11,840 bases of DNA, taken from the NCBI GenBank assembly GCA_964354135.1, contig CAYGZA010000215.1:1-11840 (forward strand), in the 5' to 3' direction. Position numbers and translations under genes: made by a program. Of the stretch, positions 1 through 5,740 are shown in pieces; position 1 is the stretch's first letter, and every line of letters starts with the position of its first letter. Under the pieces are notes generated by a model, which worked only from the letters and a program-made list of their open reading frames with translations, searched no databases and was not told the origin of the DNA. This DNA comes from CAYGZA01 sp964354135 (lineage in GTDB: Bacteria; Planctomycetota; Planctomycetia; Pirellulales; Thermoguttaceae).

Positions 1-135
1 ACGCATACGCATTCTGGCAGTATAGGGCCGACCTCGAATTACTGACACTTGGCCTATCAGCCATGAACGCTGGCCGGCGATGTCTCATGGTGGATAGCCG
101 GCCGCTGCGTTGGGGATCGCACGGACGAAGACGTC
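1..135. other. Leading noncoding stretch
   Basis: No convincing coding frame is seen here. Short open frames exist on both strands, but none resembles a protein and all are GC-driven shadows. It presumably holds the 5' region of the gene starting at 136. I found no -35/-10 pair good enough to call. Confidence 0.4.
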
Positions 136-915
136 ATGGCGGACAAGCACCACATCGGCGGGCGAGACCGGTATGCAAGTGTTCGGCCGGGAGGGACTGC
201 GGAGCCTCGCCGTGGGGCCGGCCGCGGCGGCCGTGCCGCCCGATGGGTGCGCATTGCGATCCGCACCGGCATTGTCCTTGCGATTCTCGTTGCCGCCGCG
301 GGGGTCGTGCTCTATCGGGCCGCCAAGCACGTGCCCGACTTCTATCGGCAGGCCCTCCAGGCCGATCCCGTCCTGCAGCAGATCGCCAGCGACAAGATGG
401 TCCGCCAGGTGGCCGGCCTTGCCAGCGACGTGAACAAGAGCGGCCGCTGGCAGGCCATCTTCACCGAAGAGGAGATCAACGGCTGGCTGGCGGTGGATCT
501 GGTCAAGAGCTACTCCGATCTCCTGCCCGGCGCGGTCAGCGACCCGCGCGTCTCGATCGAGCCCGATCGGGTGACGGCGGCCTGCCGCTATCGTAGCCCA
601 CCAACGCCGGTTCCCGAGACCGTCCTTTCGCTTGCGGTTGAGGTTTACCTGGCCGAGCCCAACGTCATTGCCCTCCGGGTGCGCAAGGTTCGGGCGGGGG
701 CGGTGCCGCTGCCTTTGGGCAGCGTGCTGGACGAGATCGCCCAGGCCACCCGGCGACTCCAGTGGGAGGTCCGCTGGCGCCGGGCGGAAGGCGATCCCGT
801 GGCCCTGATCACCATTCCCCCGCCGAAGGACAAGCGCGGCAGGGTGGTGCAGATCCAGAAGATCGAGTTGGCAAAAGGGGAAATCCGCGTCGCCGGCACC
901 AGCCGCCGGCCGTAA
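136..915 (+). CDS. Membrane-anchored protein of unknown function
   Basis: This is a 259-residue protein whose family I cannot name. Residues 1-37 are Arg/Gly-rich and probably cytoplasmic. One hydrophobic segment at about 39-60 (IAIRTGIVLAILVAAAGVVL) follows Arg residues, predicting an N-in anchor with the rest outside the cytoplasm. The soluble part (about 65-259) has a helix-rich start and then the motif FTEEEINGWLAV (109-120), followed by alternating beta-like stretches (VSIEPDRVTAAC, VLSLAVEVYLAEPNVIALRVRKV). A helix-plus-beta membrane-anchored protein with an 'EExxN' motif loosely recalls DUF2140/YpmS-type proteins, but this is only an impression. The ATG at 136 lacks a strong Shine-Dalgarno sequence. 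It is kept because it is the first in-frame start before the anchor and coding character begins there. The gene stands alone and converges on the minus-strand genes. Confidence 0.75.
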   Translation: MADKHHIGGRDRYASVRPGGTAEPRRGAGRGGRAARWVRIAIRTGIVLAILVAAAGVVLYRAAKHVPDFYRQALQADPVLQQIASDKMVRQVAGLASDVNKSGRWQAIFTEEEINGWLAVDLVKSYSDLLPGAVSDPRVSIEPDRVTAACRYRSPPTPVPETVLSLAVEVYLAEPNVIALRVRKVRAGAVPLPLGSVLDEIAQATRRLQWEVRWRRAEGDPVALITIPPPKDKRGRVVQIQKIELAKGEIRVAGTSRRP

Positions 916-930
916 CCGGGACACGTAGCC

Positions 931-945
931 CAGGCTTCCAGCCTG
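931..945. repeat. Short palindrome, CAGGCT-TCC-AGCCTG
   Basis: A perfect 6-bp inverted repeat with a 3-nt loop lies 16 nt after the stop of the upstream gene, in the 128-nt gap between convergent genes. It is embedded in GTAGCCCAGGCTTCCAGCCT, a string I associate with dispersed planctomycete repeats. No T-run follows directly, so terminator function is uncertain; the T-rich stretch begins about 45 nt further on (990-1016). Its layout matches the larger palindrome at 8496-8530. Confidence 0.5.
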
Positions 946-1043
946 TGAACGCGGCCGGTGCAGCAGGAGCACTGTTGTCTGCCTTCTCCCGGCGATTTCC
1001 TGTTTTCGTTCTTTTGCGTCTTCGCGATCGCCCGACGAGGGTG

Positions 1044-1397
1044 CTACCGTCTCCACAAGAACGTCCATTTCTGTGGGTCGTCGGCCGTCCGCCGGAGTGT
1101 GACGCGGCCGGAGAGCCGCTCGCCGGACAAGACGACGGCGACTTCATTCTCGTCCTGACGCTCTACCTCGCAGGTTCCTGCGTCCCAACGCGTCACGGCG
1201 CCGCGGCCGCCGGAAACGGGTCCCTCATAGTCCAAATACGCCAAGCGATGATCTGGGAGGGACTCGGCAATGAAGTCCGCCGCCGGTCGAGGCGGCTCGG
1301 AAAGCGACCATGTCGCCAGGACCGGCCCGCTTTCCAGCATGAAGTCCCAGTGCAATCCGCGAGGGCTCTCGTGCTGGAGGACCACGAACCGAGGCAC
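1044..1397 (-). CDS. Stand-alone LigD 3'-phosphoesterase-like protein
   Basis: This 117-residue protein resembles the phosphoesterase (PE) domain of bacterial DNA ligase D (LigD_N), which trims 3' ends during non-homologous end joining. Recognisable stretches are FVVLQHESPRGLHWDFMLE (4-22), ATWSL (28-32), DHRLAYLDYEGPV (49-61), GAVTRWDAGTCEV (66-78) and LSGRVTLRR (95-103). By analogy with Pseudomonas LigD (residue roles recalled), H9, H16, D18 and H50 would match catalytic or metal-binding positions and Y54 the HxxxY tyrosine. The Arg two residues after the Asp is Met (M20), so activity is uncertain. It lacks the ligase and polymerase domains of full LigD, and its length fits a complete single PE domain. 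The start is GTG, preceded by AGGAGG with 7-nt spacing. It begins 3 nt after the stop of the DUF11 lipoprotein gene, so it is surely co-transcribed with it, although no functional link is obvious. Confidence 0.8.
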   Translation of the reverse strand: MPRFVVLQHESPRGLHWDFMLESGPVLATWSLSEPPRPAADFIAESLPDHRLAYLDYEGPVSGGRGAVTRWDAGTCEVERQDENEVAVVLSGERLSGRVTLRRTADDPQKWTFLWRR

Positions 1398-1400
1398 CCG

Positions 1401-3977
1401 CTAGCCTCCTTCGATCGTCGTCCGGACCTCGTCGACGACCGGCTCCCGCACGTCGAGACTGGTGACCCTGGCCTGCACGCGGACCTTGCCGGGCTTCCTG
1501 GCCTGGGCGCGGACCCGGTATTCGAGGGTCTCGCCCCGGGCGACCCGGGCCTTGGGGTCGAAAGTGACCGTCTGGCCCTTCACGCTGGGCTGCGTCGGGC
1601 CGGTCGTGACCAATCGGTTGAGGATCATCTCGGGGGGCAGTTCCACCGTCAACGCGACCTGGTTCTCGTCCCGCGGGCCCTCGTTGCCGACCTTGACGAT
1701 GTAGGTCAACTCCCGGCCGACGGCCACCGGCTCGGACATGGTCCTGATGCTCACCGTGAGGCCCGTCGTGCCGGGGGCTGCCGGGCCCGGGGCTGCCGCA
1801 CCCGCAGGCCGGATCGCCACGCTCAGGCTATCCTGGGCTTGGGCCCCTTGTTGGCTGGTCACTTGCACGCGGATCGCGGCATAAGCCGCCTCCTGCTGGC
1901 AGGTGCAGGAGATCTGAAACTGCCGCGGCTCGGCCGAAGTCAGGGTCGGCAGCGTCCAGGAGAGCCCCGTTGCCTCCTTTTGGAAGTTCTCCGTGGCCTC
2001 CGCCGGCTTCAAGGCGGGATCGAGGCTGGCCGTGACCTTCACGCTCGTGAGCGCCTGGAGCCTCTCGTTGCCCACGTCGATGGTGAAGAGGACTCGCTGA
2101 CCGACCGTCGCCCACGTCCGGTCGGCGGAGAGCTTCAGGGAGATCTGGTCCCTGACGCCCGGAGGCGGCGTCGGACCCGGCGGGGTGGGACCGGGAGGTG
2201 TCGGGCCGAAGGGCGGGACCTGCCCCTCGACGGCGGTGAGGTATTTCTTCTGGCTGGCTCGCAGCCCGGCGGGACCGGTCACCTCGACGGTGTGCGAGAG
2301 GACTCCCGCCTTGGCCACCTGGAAGTCTACGTCGATCTGCACGGTGTCTCCCGGGGCAATGCCTCCGGGAAGCGGGCGGCGGATCTCGTTTTCGTACCTC
2401 GCCTTCTCGTGGACCAGGCCGGGGTCAAACACGTCGCTGATCGTCAGTCCGGTGAGGGTCGTCTGGCCGCGGTTGGTCAGGTAGATGCTGAACGTCACCT
2501 TGTCGCCCACGGTGGCCCGGTCCGGCCCGACGACCTTCACCTCCAGGCCCGGTGGCTGCCCCGGGAACCAAGGCCCGGTGGGAGGAGCCAGCGGACCGGG
2601 TGTAGAAGGCAGCCCCGGCGGGGTCGCGGGAAAGGACGGCAAAGTCCCAGGCGGCCCGACGGCCGCCGGCGGGGCCAGCGACACGGTCGTGCTCGCGCAA
2701 TCCTTGGCCCGGAGCCCGCTGCTGGTCGTCGCCTCGGCACAAGGGGCGATCGTGCCGACCCGCTCGGCCCGCAAATTGACCTCAAAGACCCGGCGCTCGC
2801 CGGGTCCCAGCCGGCCGACTTGCCATTGCACGCGGCCGTCCACAAGCTGGCCTTGCGGGTTGCTGCTGGCGTAGCTTGTGCCCAAGGGAATCTCGTCCGC
2901 TACGACTACGCCCTCGGCGGGCAGATCGCCGGAGTTGGAGACCTCGATGCGGTAGGTGAGCGTGGCGTTCACGCTGCCGACGGCCGGGCCGCTCTTGCGG
3001 AGCGAGAGGCCCGGGGCAGACCAGGTGACCATTGCCGAGCCTGTCCCCAGGACGAAGCCGGTGCCCGGAGGCACCCCGATTTGCGGCGGCCGGATCACCT
3101 GGATGTCCACGCGGTTGGTGCCGGCGGTCGGCCGCGTCTGGAGGATCTCCGCGATGGCCTGTCCCGAGGCGTTGGTCTCGACTTCGACCGTCTGCGCGCC
3201 GCTCGGCGCGAAGCCGGCGGGAGGCCCGCCGGAAATCGTGTACTTGACCCGCCAACCGGTGCTCGGCGATTGGTCCGTCTGGCGCGTGACCGTCGTCGCC
3301 AGAACATGGCGTCCCCCGGCCGGGACGATCGCGGGGGGCGGAAACCGCCATTGGGCGTCCACCCAGTGGATGACCGCGGTCTGCTTGTGGCGGTCCCAGC
3401 CGTAGACTTCCCGGGAATAGGCCGTCACGTGGGTCGTTCCCTCGATCGGCGAAGTCACCGTGACCCACGTCTGGCCGCGGGCCACGTGTACGTCATCCGA
3501 CGGAGTGGGCGTGCCCCGGGTCAGCCGCAGGTACCTCCGCGACGTGCTCCCAATCGCGTACGTGCTGCTGACCTTCTTGGGGAAAGTGAAATCGCCCACC
3601 AGGACGTCCCAGAACGTCCCCCGGTCCACGTCGACGAACTCGCCGACGCTCCCCGAGGCAATCAGCCATTCCACCCGCTCGTTGGTGCGGAGGTAGTTGT
3701 CGGAGCCTTGCACGCCGGCCAGCAGGACCACCTCGCTGCCGACCGGGGCGACGGTCGCCCGCGGGGTAAGGAGCAGATCCACCATGTCCCAGGGCAACTG
3801 TCCTGCGGGGGACTCGCGATAGCCTGGATTCTGCGGCTGGGGCGACGGGGCGAAGATCCGCTCCCCCGTGGGATCGATCCTCGGGCAACCCAACTCGGCG
3901 CAGCCGCCGGAGAGAATCGCGCAAGCCACAACCACCGCTTGAGTGATTCGCGTACGGTGGGCAAAAAAGACCTTCAT
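1401..3977 (-). CDS. DUF11-repeat surface lipoprotein
   Basis: This is an 858-residue exported lipoprotein, probably an adhesive or structural envelope component. A hydrophobic signal (11-22) ends in a lipobox LSGGC with Cys at 26. The N-terminal half (about 70-300) looks like Ig-type beta domains; one part near 231-295 resembles bacterial Ig-like domain 1 (VETNASGQAIAEI). Four DUF11-type repeats follow at about 323-434, 477-582, 611-722 and 739-856. Typical marks are LTYRIEVSNSG, VTFSIYLTNRG, VLFTIDVGNERL and LTYIVKVGNEGP, each followed by a 'PLGTSY / DPGLV / DPAL / PPEM'-like stretch. Pro-rich linkers separate them (439-475 and a PTPPG repeat at 591-607). DUF11 repeats are beta-sandwich domains of large bacterial surface proteins; the exact role here is unknown. 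The start at 3977 is chosen over upstream TTG and ATG codons because GGAGG lies 6 nt before it. It is followed after 3 nt by the LigD-PE-like gene. Confidence 0.88.
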   Translation of the reverse strand: MKVFFAHRTRITQAVVVACAILSGGCAELGCPRIDPTGERIFAPSPQPQNPGYRESPAGQLPWDMVDLLLTPRATVAPVGSEVVLLAGVQGSDNYLRTNERVEWLIASGSVGEFVDVDRGTFWDVLVGDFTFPKKVSSTYAIGSTSRRYLRLTRGTPTPSDDVHVARGQTWVTVTSPIEGTTHVTAYSREVYGWDRHKQTAVIHWVDAQWRFPPPAIVPAGGRHVLATTVTRQTDQSPSTGWRVKYTISGGPPAGFAPSGAQTVEVETNASGQAIAEILQTRPTAGTNRVDIQVIRPPQIGVPPGTGFVLGTGSAMVTWSAPGLSLRKSGPAVGSVNATLTYRIEVSNSGDLPAEGVVVADEIPLGTSYASSNPQGQLVDGRVQWQVGRLGPGERRVFEVNLRAERVGTIAPCAEATTSSGLRAKDCASTTVSLAPPAAVGPPGTLPSFPATPPGLPSTPGPLAPPTGPWFPGQPPGLEVKVVGPDRATVGDKVTFSIYLTNRGQTTLTGLTISDVFDPGLVHEKARYENEIRRPLPGGIAPGDTVQIDVDFQVAKAGVLSHTVEVTGPAGLRASQKKYLTAVEGQVPPFGPTPPGPTPPGPTPPPGVRDQISLKLSADRTWATVGQRVLFTIDVGNERLQALTSVKVTASLDPALKPAEATENFQKEATGLSWTLPTLTSAEPRQFQISCTCQQEAAYAAIRVQVTSQQGAQAQDSLSVAIRPAGAAAPGPAAPGTTGLTVSIRTMSEPVAVGRELTYIVKVGNEGPRDENQVALTVELPPEMILNRLVTTGPTQPSVKGQTVTFDPKARVARGETLEYRVRAQARKPGKVRVQARVTSLDVREPVVDEVRTTIEGG
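1405..1410 (-). promoter_or_regulatory. Shine-Dalgarno AGGAGG for the LigD-PE-like gene
   Basis: AGGAGG on the minus strand lies 7 nt before the GTG at 1397 and within the last codons of the upstream gene. It supports the GTG start and tight coupling of the two genes. Confidence 0.75.
2157..2207 (-). repeat. Pro-rich tandem linker repeat (PTPPG)n
   Basis: Within the DUF11 lipoprotein, 15-nt units encode PTPPG-PTPPG-PTPPPG between the second and third DUF11 repeats. Short in-frame tandem units like this can change copy number between strains, altering the spacing of the domains. Confidence 0.75.
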
Positions 3978-4150
3978 GGCCATCCTCCGGCCGGGTGGGC
4001 GCAACAATTAGGTAGTCTGCGCAGCGCTCCACCATAGGAAACGTAGCACGCGATTTGGCAACATGGGGGCTTTTTTCCAACCCGCGCGTTGCCGAATCAC
4101 ATCACCGCGGCGCTCAGAATCGCTACGACCGCTACGCTCCGCACCGGGCG
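3978..4150. other. 173-nt gap between two minus-strand genes
   Basis: It separates the stop of the thioredoxin/CAP lipoprotein gene from the start of the DUF11 gene. Apart from the Shine-Dalgarno sequence it shows an AT-richer patch around 4040-4080, including a T-run at 4071-4076. That could hold a promoter for the DUF11 gene or form part of a terminator, but no clear -35/-10 pair or stem was found. Confidence 0.35.
3984..3988 (-). promoter_or_regulatory. Shine-Dalgarno GGAGG deciding the DUF11 gene start
   Basis: On the minus strand GGAGG is directly followed by ATGGCC and then ATG. The first ATG touches the Shine-Dalgarno sequence and cannot be used well; the second, at 3977, has ideal 6-nt spacing and begins the signal peptide (MKVFF). 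Confidence 0.7.
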
Positions 4151-5515
4151 TTAGTTCCGGCCGAAGATGCCGGTGGCGTACCAGACGCCGTTGGCGCCCC
4201 GTTTCATGTCGTAGCCGTAAACCCGGTGTTCCGCCTGCACGGCGCTCCAATGACCGGAGGAAAGCCGCCAACAGCGCACGCACTCGACGGCCGCCTCGAC
4301 GAGCCCCTGGCCGGGCCAGCTCTCGGCGCAGACTTCCGAGGCGGTCAACCCGTCGGGCAACTGGGCGTTGATCCGATGAAAACGGCTCTCCCACGCGTGA
4401 TGGCCCTGGAGGCGGATCCGGGCCTGGTAATCGGAATGGCTTTCCGCTTCCCCGGCGAGCGTGGGATTGAGTTGCCCCCGGGTGCTCGCCGGCCGCTCGG
4501 GGTGCGTCCGGACCGCGTAGATCAACGTCCGCTGCGTGAGCGTGCCGGGCGGGAGGTTCAGGATTTCCCGCATCTCCTCGATCGTGTAGATGCGGTTACC
4601 CAGGAAGGGAAACTCGCTCACCACGTGCCCGTGCTGCTTGGGGTCCTTGTGGGCGTAGTCGATGATCGCCAGGCCGGGGAGCCCCACCATTTCCGCGAAC
4701 GAGGGGTGCTTGATGACCTCGATTTCCTTCCCTTCGACAGTGATCTTGCCGTCCAGCGGCACCTTGACCTTCACCATGTCGGCCAGTTTGTCCCGGATGA
4801 CCGGGTCGCTGAGCGTCTCGGCCTCGAACCGGTCGCGGAGCGTACACCGGCCGGGGGCACAGAAGAGCACCAACACCATGCGCCCCTCCCGGGAGGCCAC
4901 GTCGATCGCCCGGTTGTAGTCGTCGTACCACACCAGGCTGTCCGGCTTTTGGGTTGTCGGGCTGCCTGGGGCGCCAGGGGAGCCGTCCAGCAGGGCGGCC
5001 ACCTGCCGCGGCATGACGGGCCACCATTTCCTAAAATGGAGGGTCCTCGTCACCCGGCCGTACCGTTGCGGGTCGGTCGTGGCCAGGTCCACCACCGCCA
5101 AGCCCGGGCCGCCGCCGAGGCCGCTGAATGCGGCGTGTTTGAGCAGCTCGGCCTCGCTGCCGTCGACGACTGCCTTCGCATCCAGGGGAAGCCTCACCGC
5201 CACCGCGTTCCGAAGCTTTCCGGCCACTTCCGCCGTCCGGAGTGTGCGGGATTGGAGCCGCGTGTACAATGATTCCGGCCCGGGCGCCTGGAAATGAACG
5301 ACCAAGAGCTTCCGCTCGCGTACGGCAATGTCCATCGCCTTCAGGTAATCGCTCTCCCAAGAGACCGTGCGAGGCACGGCGGAATCGGCCGGCGGGGTTC
5401 CGGATGTGACGGAAACGCCGGGCGTAGTGGCAGGCGGCCCGCCAAAAGCGGCAAAATGACCACAACAGGCCGATACGGCCACCACTCCGGAGACGAAGCA
5501 CAAAAAGCGAACCAT
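4151..5515 (-). CDS. Lipoprotein with two degenerate thioredoxin folds and a CAP-like C-terminus
   Basis: This is a 454-residue exported protein of unknown function. A signal peptide ends in the lipobox VSAC (14-17). Two related thioredoxin-fold modules follow, at about 52-178 (VSWESDYLKAMDIAVRERKLL...VVHFQAPG) and 193-322 (LVWYDDYNRAIDVASREGRMV...VLFCAPG). Both keep the 'D-Y-x-A-ID-A-RE-(K/R)' helix, the beta strand, a 'GPGLAVVD / GLPGLAIID' strand and a helix-forming end. Neither has CXXC: the first has no Cys at the active site, and the second has C219-x4-C224. Classical disulfide exchange is therefore unlikely. The last 130 residues contain ASEVCAESW, VECVRCWRLSSGHWSA (410-425) and a terminal VWYATGIFG, an order of Glu, Trp, SSGH and aromatic strand that recalls CAP/SCP domains (moderate to low confidence). 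The start at 5515 is chosen by AGGAGG with 6-nt spacing; upstream ATGs at 5521 and 5572 are less likely. Confidence 0.78.
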   Translation of the reverse strand: MVRFLCFVSGVVAVSACCGHFAAFGGPPATTPGVSVTSGTPPADSAVPRTVSWESDYLKAMDIAVRERKLLVVHFQAPGPESLYTRLQSRTLRTAEVAGKLRNAVAVRLPLDAKAVVDGSEAELLKHAAFSGLGGGPGLAVVDLATTDPQRYGRVTRTLHFRKWWPVMPRQVAALLDGSPGAPGSPTTQKPDSLVWYDDYNRAIDVASREGRMVLVLFCAPGRCTLRDRFEAETLSDPVIRDKLADMVKVKVPLDGKITVEGKEIEVIKHPSFAEMVGLPGLAIIDYAHKDPKQHGHVVSEFPFLGNRIYTIEEMREILNLPPGTLTQRTLIYAVRTHPERPASTRGQLNPTLAGEAESHSDYQARIRLQGHHAWESRFHRINAQLPDGLTASEVCAESWPGQGLVEAAVECVRCWRLSSGHWSAVQAEHRVYGYDMKRGANGVWYATGIFGRN

Positions 5516-5521
5516 CCGCAT

Positions 5522-5527
5522 CCTCCT
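5522..5527 (-). promoter_or_regulatory. Shine-Dalgarno AGGAGG deciding the start at 5515
   Basis: AGGAGG is followed directly by ATGCGG and then ATG. The ATG touching the site is unsuitable, while the ATG at 5515 has 6-nt spacing and opens the signal peptide. The arrangement is the same as in front of the DUF11 gene. Confidence 0.7.
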
Positions 5528-5657
5528 CGCCAACGGTCTGTCCCATGTCCACGACGCACGTACCTTGCACATCGTGCGCCGAACGTCGCTGTGGGCCGCG
5601 GGCCAATGCGACAGGTGCGTGCGGCGTTCACTTCACAGGATGCACAGAATAAACGGT

Positions 5658-5686
5658 CTGGAATGTCTATGTGTAATTGCTAGGAT
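5658..5686 (+). promoter_or_regulatory. Possible sigma-70-type promoter
   Basis: In the AT-rich part of the divergent intergenic region, CTGGAA (5658-5663, 3/6 match to -35) is followed after 17 nt by TAGGAT (5681-5686, 4/6 match to -10), preceded by TG one base upstream as in an extended -10. It would drive the gene at 5741 with a leader of about 45 nt. Planctomycete promoters are poorly characterised, so this is tentative. Confidence 0.3.
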
Positions 5687-5740
5687 GGTGAAAATCAAAT
5701 GATTGCACTGATTTCCTTGAATATAGAAAAGAGGGGGTTT

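Noticed and set aside
762..4037. A 1091-codon open frame on the plus strand, antisense to the DUF11 and LigD-PE-like genes
   Set aside because: Its product is Arg/Gly/Pro-rich low-complexity sequence with no domain, while the opposite strand encodes clear domains with signal peptide and ribosome sites. Long antisense frames are common in GC-rich DNA.
5555..5578. Inverted repeat CGCACG/CGTGCG with a 12-nt spacer upstream of the thioredoxin/CAP gene
   Set aside because: Six-base arms of this composition are expected by chance in GC-rich DNA; there is no further sign of an operator.
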